Shown here: one piece after another, positions 36,040-49,340 of the stretch | Numbering within the stretch: the first letter of the stretch is position 1 | Layout: every line of letters begins with the position of its first letter | Origin: Chamaecrista fasciculata | Taxonomy: Eukaryota; Streptophyta; Magnoliopsida; Fabales; Fabaceae | NCBI GenBank assembly: GCA_003254925.1 | Contig: QANZ01035086.1 | Coordinates: 2,022-66,021, forward strand | Direction: 5' to 3' | DNA: 64,000 nt | The notes under the pieces: model-generated | The model's database searches: none | What the model was told of the DNA's origin: nothing | Seen by the model: only the letters and a program-made list of their open reading frames with translations | Program-made: the position numbers and the translations under genes

Positions 36040-37800
36040 CGTAGAATAGAAAGCATATCATTAAACCAGAAAAGTTACATCAGGTAGGTTCGAAAAAGCA
36101 GCAAAGACAGAAAGAACAACAAATAAAACAGAACAGGGAAACCATGGCAAGAACAACAAGAAAACATAGTTATCCTACTCCTAGTCTACGGATAAATTTC
36201 CTTCACGGTGAGTATGACACAAGCTAGAATGCGACGCATTGAGGTCGGACCTGCAAGCCATGATAAGAGGATATAATATATGTGTGTTAGGAGTATGATT
36301 GTTGAGAATAAGATTAACAGCCACTTGTGAATCAGATTCAACAATAAAATTTTTTAATCCTCTATCAATGCAAACGGAAAGACCAAGTTTGATCCCCCAG
36401 ATTTCAGCCAGGAGTGCATCCCCAGTACCCAAGAACTTAGAGAAACCACAGACCCAATTACCAAAACCGTCTCTGACAAGACCAGCAGCTGCAATGAAGT
36501 TTGAGTCCCTATTACAAGCACCATCAGTATTTAATTTAAGATGATTCATGGGTGGTGGTGTCCAACCAATGAGTTGGGTAGAATAGATGGGAGAGTGAGC
36601 AGATTTTGCAGCCAAGAAGTAGAATTCACAAGCTTTCATCTTGGCAAGATTAAACGTAGAGTGAGGATTGAATGAGCAACATTCAAAGACTTTTTTATTC
36701 CTAGCAAGCCAAAGGTGCCAGAGAATGTAGATGAAGAGGGTTCCCATTGGAATGTTGATGTGCAAAAGACTGTTATTTGCGGCATTGGATTTAATCCAAC
36801 CAGTGAAAGAAAGATCTGCATTATTATTGGTGCTAAAGGAAGCAATCTGCATGAGATGAGAAGTTGCTGTACACTCTCTAAAGAGGTGCTCAATGGTCTC
36901 ATTAGGATTACCACAAAGTGGACAAAAGTTTTGAAGGTTGATTCCTCTCTTGGTGAGGTTGGAAATAGTGGGTACTGAATCAATTACTTTGCATGCAGTG
37001 GCGGAGCCAGGGTTTTGGGTTAGGGGGCCGATTTTTTTTTTACCAAAGTCCTATTTTGATTCTTAATATTGACATAAAATTCTATTTTGGTCCCCGACAT
37101 TTTTTATTTCATTTTAGTCCTTAACGTTTTCTATAAGTTTCATAATTGGTTCCTAATTATTGGATATGATCAAATTTCTCTCATTTTAAACTCGAGCGCG
37201 ACGAAATTAGAGTTATGTGTTAAATTTGATGAGTTCTTTCTTTATCGAGTTAGAGTCATCAACAAACGAGATCAAATCAAGCATGAAATTGAGTTCGAAA
37301 ATGGATTGCTTGTTTTATAAATTTGGTCAATTTCGAACCCACTCTCATGCCCAATTTGACTTTGTTTATTGATGACTCCAACTGGACAAGGAAAGAACTC
37401 ACCAAATTTAATTTGTTGCTCTGATTTCATCGCATTTGGGTCTGAGACGAGAGAAATATGACCGCATTCAATAGTTAGGGACCAATTATAAAGCTTTTAA
37501 GAAACAAAAAGAACCAAAATGAAACAAAAAATTAGGAACTAAAATGAAATTTTGGGTAAACATTTGGGACTAAAATAAGATTTTAGCCTATTTTTTCTTT
37601 CTATATTATTTAAATAAGATAAAATAGATCATGATTTGGGCAATTCTTTAAACTTCTATATAATTTTTTATAATATATAGGGGCCTATTTATAATTATCA
37701 CAAATTGGGAGGGGGGAGGGGAGCAGTCCGCCACTGTTTGCATGCTAAGTAAGACTTTTTTCCCAATCTCTACTTAACATGTGAAGAAGTAGAACAGAAA
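36040..37800 (-). mobile_element. LINE ORF2 3' fragment, split by a hAT insertion
   Basis: On the minus strand, with 36996-37736 and one target copy removed, the frame runs without a break from RLGKKSYLACKVIDS through the zf-RVT motif (CPLCGNPNETIEHLFREC) to an RNase H domain with D in LNTDGACNRD, E in LLAEIWGIKLGL and D in FIVESDSQ. It ends HREGNLSVD and a stop at 36181. A 3' UTR and poly-A (T-run near 36031-36040 on the plus strand) follow. The 5' end fades at about 37780-37800. It is a different copy and lineage from the LINE at 17598. Truncated, so not able to move. Confidence 0.88.
36996..37736. mobile_element. Non-autonomous hAT element inside the LINE
   Basis: 741 bases with inverted ends CAGTGGCGGA / TCCGCCACTG and a perfect 8-bp target duplication TTTGCATG (36988-36995 and 37737-37744). 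The interior holds TTTGGTCCCCGACATT and similar phrases in both orientations but no coding sequence. Removing it and one target copy restores the LINE reading frame, so it arrived after the LINE. Confidence 0.92.
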
Positions 37801-39538
37801 AAGGGGTAATTCATTATCGGTGAAACCACTTGCAACTTGAATATACTATATAGCACTTCCAATTCCAATACTATTAACCAATTATATATATTCACAGACT
37901 GCATGAGTTTATGACACTTCTTTTTGTCCATGAATCATTAGGATCATCATCATCATATGACATATTCACATTTAAACTATAAGGTTTCCTGACAATTGAA
38001 GGCATACATATAAGTTACTATAACACTATGTTGCTGTGCTCAATAAAGCATTATTATATTATTTGGGGAATAATGACCAAAATATACTATGTCAGATCCA
38101 GATGATATCTTTTTACATGCTTGACTTCCGTTCCATTTGTTTGTATATATTAAAAAGCAGCAATTGTTAGTAAGAGACAAAAGTTGTAAGTTCTTTATTT
38201 TTAATGTGAGAATTTTGTTAGTAAACAATCTATAAATACTTATTTAAAGTCCTCTTAAAGTCTTGAGATTTGCGAATAAAATGGGACTGTTGAAGATTAG
38301 AGACATCATGATGATCATTATTTAGTTCACCAACTTTTCGGCATCACCGACTCACCCCATTGAGCATCCTATTCCTATTCATAACAACTGTCCTCACTTT
38401 TATAGATCATGCTTGCCAGACGTGACCAACAAGCAACAAGCTAACATTACTTTGGACTTTAATTTGCTGAAGGACGACACTGTAGAGGCACAAAAAAGGT
38501 TACATATATAGACTTCGGTTAAACTTAAATATTAATTAATTAACTAAGATATAGATTAGTTAATAGGATCTATCTTTCTCTTAATCATTAGCCTCTATCA
38601 ATCTCTCTTTAACAATTAAAAGGAGTCAAATAATGCACCCACTACATTCTGTCCATGTCGTCAATCGTCATGGGCTCATGGCCAAATCATCTAGCTATAT
38701 ATTTCTGGTTTAATTTCCCTTTCTGGATAAGCACCACTACTTGACTATTTCATTAACCCAAAAAATTAAATGCACCGCCATGAATTATTTCTTTAATAGT
38801 TTTAATTAGATCGACAAGCTTAATTTCTATCACATCACTATTTGATTCAAAATTACAAAATGTCCTAAAATGTCAGAGTTTAGAGAATAAGGTCTTTATC
38901 CATTTCCTAACATGCAAGGTGAATTAAGTAATGGTGGCCAATGTCATGCTACATCTGCTAGTGGATCCAAAAAGTGTAAGAGACAATTACAAGTTGACTT
39001 ATATATATAATCCTCATAAGTTTCAAACTTTAGCTTAATCCAGAATATGCCAGAACCATATATATAGCCCCAAAAAGTTTGTTTCTCGAACTAAATAGGC
39101 TGATATCAACATTTTAACCACCAAGATGTTCAATAGAGGCCGAGGCTAAAGGCTTCAACTTTTACATTATGTATTTTGATTTGTCTATTGTTTATCATAA
39201 CCTGCCGGTTGCCCCCTTTTTAACATTTATTAAAGAAATTTAAGTAATTGGGCCAAATCTTTCTATGATTACTCATGGGCCAACTTTTATGTTAGCCCAT
39301 ATAATTTCAAACTAGATTATTTATCTGGGTTTTAATAAATGAAGCCACATCTGACCTTTTGTGGCCCACTCCAAACAACAAAAATAGGGATCATATTTTT
39401 TTTTCAAAACCCAACTATTTTTTTGTGCTAAAGAGAAACTTAAAAAAAAAAACTAAGCCCGCCGAGGTGACACAAAAATCAGAAAAAAAAATGATTAAGA
39501 GCTAAAAGAAGGTCTTCCTGTAGAGATTCGATTCTACG
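37801..39538. other. Intergenic
   Basis: No gene, RNA gene or bounded element recognised in 1.7 kb of AT-rich sequence. Confidence 0.45.
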
Positions 39539-39546
39539 CTTCAAAC

Positions 39547-40164
39547 TAGGGGTGTTCGTTGGGCAGTTATGAAAAAGATTGTTAATCGAACCACTCACAT
39601 CAGTTTAAAGTAATTCTTAACCAAGCGGTTAAAAATAACTTGTTTAACCAAACCAAACCAAACAAAAAAATAGGCGGTTTGAGCGGTTAACAAACTTATT
39701 AGTTGTTTATATTAATTAATTATAAAATTAGAAAGAAAAAAAGTGTTTTAAAGTAGTAAGTCTAATTTATAGAATAGATAAAAAAAATGATAAAATAAGA
39801 TTTGAGATTTGAGAGGATAAAATTGTATAACAAAGAATAGTAGTTAGTCATTGTCTAAGATAATTTTTTTCTAAAGATTCAATAAGATAACATAATAAAA
39901 AAAAATATGATAAAATCAAATGATGATAAACAAATTAATAGTTTTTTTTGTTAAATATAATCACATATAACATAATATAAGTAAAATTATCTACATATAA
40001 ATACTAGCGGTCGGTTCCGTTAATTGAATGTCTAAATTGTTAACCGAACAAAATCATTCAATTTTAATACATTTTTAACCAAACCAAACCGCTCATTTGA
40101 TCGGTTTAGTTCGGTTTTGATTTGGTTTGATCAAATTAATTTGGTTTGGTTTTAAACACCCCTA
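39547..40164. mobile_element. Non-autonomous hAT element, 618 bp
   Basis: Inverted ends TAGGGGTGTTC / AAACACCCCTA with a 7-of-8 target duplication (CTTCAAAC at 39539-39546, CTTCAAGC at 40165-40172). The subterminal regions repeat AACCAAACC, GGTTAA and CGGTT words in both orientations. No coding content. Confidence 0.85.
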
Positions 40165-40172
40165 CTTCAAGC

Positions 40173-41500
40173 TTAGCAAGCATATCAACACAAAAGTTTG
40201 TTTCACCTAGCTAAAATGTGAGATATAGAAAAGTCTCTGCTAGACCTAGAAGAGAGAAAGTGTCTAATCTCCTAAACAAGGATGTCATAACGGTGAGTAG
40301 TGCAATCACCATGAGGATGATGTAAGTTGCTTCCAAAGAGTCACTCTAAACGAAAAAGTTCATATTTTTTTGTTAATTTAGATTATGAATTTTTAGATGA
40401 TTTAGTCTGTAAAAAATTTTTATAAGTCCTTATAATAGTTTGTACAAAAATTGATTTATACAATAATAATGTGTTCATAGAAAGATTACTCTGTAAGCTG
40501 TATAAGGTGTTATGAATTTTTGAATATTAAATCATATCTTTTTAAAAAATAAGGACTAAAATAATAATGCTCATATAATATATAATGTATAAACTAAAAT
40601 GTTAATTTACTCTACAAAAATGTGAAATATAGGTTGAATTTCATTTTGATTTTTAAAGTATTTTTCATTTTATTTTGGTCTTTAAAGTTTCCAATTCATT
40701 TTATTGTTAGTTTTTATTGTGATTTTGTTTGATTTTTATTATTATCTCTGTATTAAACATAATACAATTGACTAAGACAACTTTTCTTTCATACGTGACA
40801 TAATAAGTAAGTCAGCAAAGAGATAAAAAGTCTTTTGCATCGCAACTTATTATTCAATTAGAATTATACAAGTGGGGCTCCTACTAATACAGTTAGATAA
40901 AGAGAATACTAATTTCTTTCTCTTTCAACTCATTTATAACAACACATATGATGGATGAATCATCAAAACTAGTCGTAGAGGTAACAAAAAAAAAAAGACA
41001 AAATCACAATAAAGACTAACTATGGAACAAATTGAAAACTTTAAAGATCAAAATGTAATAAAAAATATTTTAGGCATCAAAACAAAATTCACTTATAGGA
41101 CCAATATGAGAATTTGAGCAAATGTAAATAAATATATTGGCCACTTTATCCACAGTGGCGTGGGCCCTCATTCTTTTCCTTCCTCTTAAGCTTTCCTTTC
41201 TTCTCAACCTTGCACACATATCTTGAAGATAATCCTTCTTCCCCTCACACACAGAGCCACACTCTCACTATTTTCTCCCTCTTTAAACATCTAATCCTTT
41301 CATTTCTTCCCCCCCTTGTGTTTTCAATTCAATTCCCTCGCCATATCTTTCTTTATTTATTATGCTCTCATCACAAATTCAATGTCAGCATCGATCTCCA
41401 TTATTTATAGCCAACCAAAAAAGTAACCGAAAATGATTTCGTTCAGCATGTGTTAGCCAAAAATCAAAATTCCCTTCACTTGCGATAAACCTTGAGAGAC
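40173..41500. other. Intergenic with an inverted-repeat MITE, WCRKC1 upstream side
   Basis: 40628-41098 is a foldback: the left arm GAATTTCATTTTGATTTTTAAAG onward pairs with the right arm ending CAAAACAAAATTCACTTATA, over roughly 100 bases per arm. The part from about 41140 is C/T-rich promoter and leader of the thioredoxin-like gene. No other gene seen. Confidence 0.55.
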
Positions 41501-41520
41501 TCCGATTGGAAACGAAGGAT

Positions 41521-43036
<1,516 letters not shown>

Positions 43037-43619
43037 GATATGGCCTTCATCTTCTATTACTCCCAAAACAATATTTGCCATTAATTGTGTTATTAATTTA
43101 AGGCCTTTGACTGTCTTTCTCTGTAAGTCAATGTTGTGGAGTTGTGTATATAACTGAAAAGCCTTGAAATATATAGCCCCCACAAGTTGGAGACTAAAAA
43201 AATGAAGTCTACACAGTAATTTTCCTTAGGTTGGACTTTTCATTTTAATCCTTAAATCTAAAAAATTGGACAACTGTGATGTGATACGGTTTCTCAAACT
43301 TGAGCTGCATAGTAACATGATAATGTACTAGTACAAACACTTCAAATTCAAAAGAGGAAGACTACTTCTCTCGAAAAAAAGAAAAAATACTGATAGCTAA
43401 CTTTGTTTCATAAGACTACCAACTCCCATCCCAACACTAGCCAAAAAATTCTAACCAATGTGTAGCGTCAATTAATGAATTAAAAAAAACCTGAAATTCA
43501 GAGAGTAGAATACATGCTGATTTATTATATGCCAATTCAAGTATGCTAGCTAAATATATATAGGATTGTATATGAAGAAATTATATATAATTAATATTTA
43601 ACACACCACAACGTCAACC
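43037..43619. other. 3' flank of the thioredoxin-like gene and tRNA upstream region
   Basis: No gene. The last 30 bases hold ACACCACAACGTCAACC, with CAA motifs of the kind often found just upstream of plant tRNA genes. Confidence 0.5.
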
Positions 43620-43701
43620 GTCGCTTTGGCCGAGTGGTTAAGGCGTGTGCCTGCTAAGTACATGGGGTTTCCCCGCGAGAGTTCGAATCTCTCAGGCGAC
43701 G
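43620..43701 (+). tRNA. tRNA-Ser (anticodon GCU)
   Basis: An 82-nt cloverleaf without intron. The acceptor stem GTCGCTT pairs with AGGCGAC, and G43701 is the discriminator base. Box A is TGGCCGAGTGGTTAAGGC. The anticodon arm TGTGC-CTGCTAA-GTACA gives GCT at the anticodon. The long variable arm TGGGGTTTCCCCGC is the class II feature expected of tRNA-Ser. The T arm GAGAGTTCGAATCTCTC contains box B. A Pol III terminator follows. Confidence 0.97.
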
Positions 43702-43706
43702 TTCTC

Positions 43707-43710
43707 TTTT
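43707..43710 (+). terminator. Pol III terminator of tRNA-Ser
   Basis: TTTT run six bases after the tRNA 3' end, within GTTCTCTTTTG. Confidence 0.75.
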
Positions 43711-43895
43711 GAAATCGATTTTTGTCTTTAAAAACACGTTTTCCAAGTTACCCTTATTTGGATGCCTTTTTGCTTTTGGAGTATACTTAATATTAAGAGG
43801 AATTAGAGCCTATTGCCATTTTCTACTTATGTTTTGGAGAAGTCCAATAACTTAAAGCCCATGATCAAAGTTCTGTCTCAAAATTAAGCTCCAAC

Positions 43896-44737
43896 TAAGA
43901 TTTTTAAAACCGGATCGATTATTCGGTCGAAGTAGAAATTTAAGGTTCAATGGTTTAATGATTTAACCGGAATTGAACCGTTTATAAGTTAATTAATAAA
44001 TAAATAGTAGACCAACAAAATAATAAATTATTAATTATAATTTAAAACAATTCTATGTATTTTAAAATTCAAAAATAATATGTCATAACTAAGTTCATAA
44101 AGAGTTATTATAACATAAAAATAATCAAATAAACACAATAGAGAAATAAACCAATACGAAAATAAATTACAATCAGACCAAACAATAAAAAGGAAATAAA
44201 CCACCAACAAGGAAATAAACCACAATCAGGACAAATTATAAAAAGGAAATAAGCTACAATAAGGAAATAAAACACAAGAAGAAAATAAACATTCATCCTG
44301 TTAATTAAAAACAACACCATTATTCACGTTTTGGAATAAAGATCACAAAGCAAATTCCTCCATCATTGTTTCTCAATTTATTTGCTCCTCAATTGTACGC
44401 TGCTCATCCTTCTTCATCTGTTCTGTGTAAGTTTCAGAACTTCTTGTTCATTTAAATCTCTTCTTTTTCATTTATATCTTGTTTTGGTTATCAATATTTC
44501 TTTTTAGATTGTTCAGATTTGTTCATCTCAATCCAAATCTCCTTCTTCTATGTCTAGATCTCGTTGTTCATCCATAATTTTTTTTTTAAAACAATGAACC
44601 AGTTATTCTCTAAACCGGCCGGTTTTTGATTGGTTTTAACGGTTCTTGACTGGTTCGAAACACATCCGATTCTTAAGCCAACTCGGACCGGACCAGGCAC
44701 CAATGTTGAACCGGCTGGTCCGATTTTAATATCCTTG
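43896..44737. mobile_element. Non-autonomous hAT element, 842 bp
   Basis: A perfect 8-bp target duplication GCTCCAAC (43888-43895 and 44738-44745) encloses imperfect inverted ends TAAGATTTTTAAAACCGGAT and, reversed, CAAGGATATTAAAATCGGAC. CCGGT/ACCGG words are dense near both ends. The middle is AT-rich with a run of AAGGAAATAAACCAC-type repeats at about 44150-44290. The minus-strand frames there are low-complexity. It lies about 190 bases downstream of the tRNA. Confidence 0.88.
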
Positions 44738-44745
44738 GCTCCAAC

Positions 44746-45106
44746 AAATCGACTTCACTTCTGAAAAAAAAAATACATTTGATTTCATTTCAATATTTCA
44801 TAGACACAATAAAACATTAAAACTGAACGGCAGGAGCCAGTAAGGTGAAAAAAAAGAAAAAGGTAAAACAAAATGGGCCAGGCAGCTGGTTTATTTCTTC
44901 CGACAAGTACTTAATTTAAGGCATTAAGTCGTGTTATACATCATTCTCTGACTTCAAAAAATCATGATCCTTCATTCAACGAAGCCAAATTTGAAGCAGA
45001 ATTGAGAAAATTATAATTCGTCGTCCATTTTGCGATTACTGATTCAAAGTGACAGGCGAACAGTTAAACTATTGCCCTCCGATGACGATTTTCATATATT
45101 CTTTTT
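44746..45106. other. Intergenic
   Basis: No gene or bounded element recognised. Confidence 0.4.
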
Positions 45107-45289
45107 TCAATATTCTATTACCATATCGATATGAAGCGGTACAACACAATGCACGAACCCAAGCATGGAGGTTCTAATCTTTTGAGGGAGAGTGAACTCT
45201 TGATCTACTTCACCACGTAAGGCTTGCAGCATCCTAATAGTCTCAAGTTATCCATAACGACAATTTAAGACAGCCTCATTCAGCCGCAT
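45107..45289 (-). pseudogene. Unassigned coding-like fragment with one internal stop
   Basis: From an ATG at 45289 the minus strand reads MRLNEAVLNCRYG, then TAA (45250-45248), then 46 residues including LETIRMLQALRGEVDQEF and SMLGFVHCVVPLHIDMVIEY, then TGA. An acceptor-like CACCTGCAG lies just upstream at about 45298-45306. The composition is protein-like compared with the surrounding AT-rich DNA, and the stop could be a mutated glutamine codon. I do not recognise the family. It lies 360 bases beyond the AHA1 stop on the same strand. It may be a decayed exon, or chance. Confidence 0.35.
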
Positions 45290-45652
45290 TTTAATTCTGC
45301 AGGTGTAATTTTCCTTTTTATCAGGATAAATGTTAAGCTAGCTTAGAGAGTAAATAATCCATGCCCATACTTAACTGCATAAAAAACAGGGGATCCCCAC
45401 ACCATTCAAAGCAAACACAAATGAATCAAAAACCATGTTGTTGAACAAGATTTAAAGAAGCAATGTGTAAAGGAGACGTAGGAGGAAGCACTTTTTTAAG
45501 ATTCTCTGGGAGTAGAGTAGCAGACTAGCAGTATAAATCAGGAGTTTCCAAGATTAAAATATTCAGGGATCAATCCATTAATCTTCCTTGCATAGATAAA
45601 TATCCGTTACTTTTTTAAAAAAATACAACACAGAAATACAATATGACAATCT

Positions 45653-46863
45653 TTAAATTCCAAAACCAAAAACAGCCCGTATCCCTTGAAAAATGAGATC
45701 ACGCCATCCCCTCTCTGTGTTCTCCACCACTGTAACATTGCCATATCTGCATTTTCCAAGCAATCAGTCAGCTCAGTAACTAAAGCATCCTTCCATGAAA
45801 TTCCACAAAAAGAAATGATGAAACACTCACCTATCTTCTAGGGGAACGTCAGTGTGTGTCAGCTTGATAATCGTAACTCCAGGTTCAGGCTCCTCAAACA
45901 CGAGTCTTACCTGCAAGATTATATCCCCATTCAACACTTTGATCTAACACACACATTTGGATTCTGAAAGTTGAAAAGATATCAAACTTTTCTTACCAGA
46001 GACTGCATGCCATCGGGCCAACTACCGAACCTCCAATTTTGCACAATCAATTTGGATTCCTGCAATTCCAGATTAGATCCGGTGACAGAACCATCAAAAA
46101 TGCTAAACTCGCCACCGACATCCTTGCTTATCCTAGCATTGCTTTGCGTAAAAGCTTTCCACCTATTCTCGTCCAATAGTATCTCATACAAATCCCTTGC
46201 TCTGCAATTAAATCTCTCCGTCATGCTAATTGTTTTGCACCCCTTCTTGCTTTCCTTCTTCGTCTCTTTCTTCTCCACTGCACTCTCCTTGTTCGCCGGA
46301 GCTGCAACAGGGGAGGAAGCATGATTCTGCGGCGTTACTTTCTTTTTCTCCAGGTCGTCTTTGACAGGCCCGCCTTTCGCCATACTCTGCACCCAAACCT
46401 TCACTTTCTCCAAAATCAGTGGCTTACCTTTGGAAATCATGGCCTCCTTCAATTTTTTCCCAATAGGTCCTTCGTCTTTGACCGTGACTCTGAGCTCAGG
46501 GTCCTCATCCGCATTCTCGTCGGATATATAAGGGATCTCGACCGTGCCATTGACTTTGAGCAAGGATTTGCCGTCGGAATCCTTGGCTTCTCCTTCCCAA
46601 GACAAGGTGAGACTGATTTCATAGCCGGGAATGATTTTGCCCTTGCGAATATTGACATAGGCCTCGCCGTCGAGCTTGTCGACTTTCTTAGTCTTGATGA
46701 ACAAATCGCCGTCAAGAAGGGTGAGATTGGAGAGAAGGTTGTTGAAGAAGTTGCGAGACCATTCGAGACAGTTAGTTTCAGCCCAGTGCCAATTGTGAAC
46801 GTTGGTGCCGTCAGGCCTCTCCTCTACGATCCACCGCTTGTCGCCTTCACCGTATTTGGCCAT
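45653..46863 (-). CDS. AHA1: AHA1, activator of Hsp90 ATPase (co-chaperone)
   Basis: Cytosolic co-chaperone that binds Hsp90 and stimulates its ATPase cycle. Exons 46863-45997, 45910-45831 and 45746-45653 give 346 aa, close to the family size. The N-terminus has NVHNWHW (residues 21-27), the plant form of the conserved NxNNWHW element. The Aha1 N-terminal domain follows to about residue 165 (LDGEAYVNIRKGKIIPGYE). A Lys/Glu-rich linker covers about 185-215, and the AHSA1/START-like C-terminal domain starts about 222 (MTERFNCRARDLYEILLDEN) and includes WRFGSWPDGMQS. The tail is WRDLIFQGIRAVFGFGI. The start is the first ATG of a long frame. Same strand as GCP3, 2.5 kb apart, and convergent with WCRKC1. 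Confidence 0.95.
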
Positions 46864-46929
46864 TCAACCGATCTGGAATATGAGAATGACTGACTGATTC
46901 GGGAGAAAAAGGAGGAGGCGAAGTCTGGA

Positions 46930-48756
46930 GAGTTCGGGGATTAGAAGGGTCTAGAATCAAAGAACCAAAAGGAAGAACTGGAGAAACATCCCACAGTCCC
47001 CATTGACGGGGAAGACCATAGAAGAATCTAGAAACTAGCAATACTAGGGATTGTGGTCAGTGATCACTTATGATTCAAGATAGGCCCCATGAGCGATCGC
47101 TAACATTACAATTTTCAACTTACAACCTAGGCCCACACTCACTACTCACTCCTCCCTCCCACTTATGTTCATCTCCTTGCTTTGGCCTCCTCTTCTCTTC
47201 TTCTATAAAACTTGAAAACCATCACTGCATCGCTTCACTTCATTTCTTTTCAAATATAATTTCCCCGCACTAGCTATTTAACTATTTATTCCTATATTTA
47301 TCCACGAGCAAATCTCTCCTTTTTTTCCAGAGTCAACCATTTGGTCTATCATTCATTGAAATGGATTATTTAGTCCCTCATTTATCATAATTATGAATTA
47401 TTTAGTCCCTCATTTATCGTAATCGTCAACTATCAGACGTTAAATGCTTATATGACATTGTTAAATGCCACTTTGGCATCCTATTCACCTAAACCAACCG
47501 ATCCAGACCAACAAACACAATTAAACCGACCTAAAATTGAGTTAAACCCAAATATTTGTATTACACATGAAGCTTCCATAAGACATACATTATTGAATTA
47601 TTCCTAAATCTCAAGCTTAGGTGATCTCAAATAGTTAAATATGTGACATTTAACGTGTTACATGTATACTTAATGGTCAAGTTATCAGTGTTAACAACGG
47701 AGATAGACTAAGGAACTAATGAGTTGACATTTCTAATTTTTGAGAGACCACATAGTCTATTTAAAAAATGTAGGGACCAAATAGTTAAAACTGTGAGAAA
47801 TGAGGGACCAAATAGTAGGTTTCTCTTTATCCATAGTTTTCTTAAGCTCATCTCACGACTACCAAATATGAATTAACCTCGCTTACTCAAAGGAATCCAT
47901 TGATTGTGTTCAGAGTTCCATCATTCTTCTTCATTTTTTTTTTCTGGTTTATATATATACTAGAAACATTTGAAGTGAAACATTTCCAATTTTGGTGTAC
48001 ATGTTCGTACGTGCATAAGCTAGGAAATAATATTATTGGTTTAGCCAGATGCAAGATGCAACTTCAGTTGCCAAGGTATCCTAATGTTTTACGTCCCGTG
48101 CTCTCATTACCGCAGTTCAGTTCCTCCACCCCACTAAAAAGTACTCCTCGACTACTGAAATTGTTGATAAGTCAAACATTCAACAACCCAGTAATTATTT
48201 CCACCTGAACATTAAAAATATGTGGCAATAATTTCCCTGCAAGCAAAGCATTCATGTCTCCAGCATCCAGTTCTGAAAGTTGAATGACAGTTAAAATTAA
48301 GAGGTGTCAAAGTAATTGCACTATTACCATCTTCAAAATTCGTAGGACAAGACTATCTGAAACTCTTGGAACTGAACTCGTATCTATACATAAAGATCTC
48401 TATCATTACCTTTGGACATGTGTCAAGTACTAGTGCATTGAATTTCGTAGTCATGCTATCAAGCCTATCATAAAATCATAAAATAAATAATAAGCTAGTT
48501 ATCCCGAAAAGAGGCCCTCATAGCAAGGCTACAACTTTGATACTAAAACACCTGCGTCTTTATTTGCCACATGGCAAAAATCAAAGCACTCTGCATAGTA
48601 AGAAGAGATTGTCAACCAGAAGAAGCACAAAAGAATGAGGAAGCTGAAGAAAAAAAGATCACTTGATAAATCAGCCAACACAAAAGCTATGATACAAACA
48701 TACAATCCCTGCATTCCCGACTTGCAAAAGCTGCAGAATGCGCCAAATAAATCATC
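46930..48756. other. Intergenic between AHA1 and GCP3, with a MITE
   Basis: The AHA1 promoter side, then a diverged inverted-repeat MITE at about 47333-47822: TTATTTAGTCCCTCATTTATC at the left against GAAATGAGGGACCAAATAGT at the right, each with a second internal copy. From 47900 to 48756 no gene recognised. Confidence 0.5.
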
Positions 48757-49243
48757 ATAAAATCAAATACTTGCATGAGCTCTGCTCACATCTCAAATCC
48801 AATCGAAAACTACCATTCAAACCACCAAAAAGGAATTAAAAAACACCTCGATTCTGGAAGAGAAAGAGAGGAGTCAGCGTCAGATGGACAAACAACCAAG
48901 ACACAAAAAAAGCTTGAAAGCTAAACTGAGGAAATTAACCATACCTATAGTTGATAAGCACATCACGAAATGGTTGATTTAGAAGGAAGTAAGCACCAAN
49001 ATAAAATCAAATACTTGAATGAGCTCTGCTCACATCTCAAATCCAATCGAAAACTACCATTCAAACCACCAAAAAGGAGTTAAAAAACACCTCGATTCTG
49101 GAAGAGAAAGAGAGGAGTCAGCGTCAGATGGACAAACAACCAAGACACAAAAAAAGCTTGAAAGCTAAACTGAGGAAATTAACCATACCTATAGTTGATA
49201 AGCACATCACGAAATGGTTGATTTAGAAGGAAGTAAGCACCAA
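48757..49243. repeat. 243-bp exact-length duplication around the N at 49000 (unmerged contig overlap)
   Basis: 48757-48999 and 49001-49243 are both 243 bases with two visible substitutions (TTGCATG/TTGAATG and GGAATT/GGAGTT). The first ends and the second begins at the N. It lies about 100 bases beyond the GCP3 stop, in its likely 3' UTR or flank, so the coding sequence is unaffected. Confidence 0.9.
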
Positions 49244-49340
49244 TTCAGTTGTTCCATCAAGCATACAATGACAGGTAGGCAGTTGCAAAGTTCAGTCAAT
49301 GCCTTGTAGAAACACCTGAACCTATAGGTATAGGTATTCC

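Noticed and set aside
44031..44320. Hydrophobic minus-strand frames resembling membrane proteins
   Set aside because: Low-complexity translation of AAGGAAATAAACCAC repeats inside a hAT element.
46321..46893. 190-aa plus-strand frame
   Set aside because: Antisense shadow of AHA1 exon 1.
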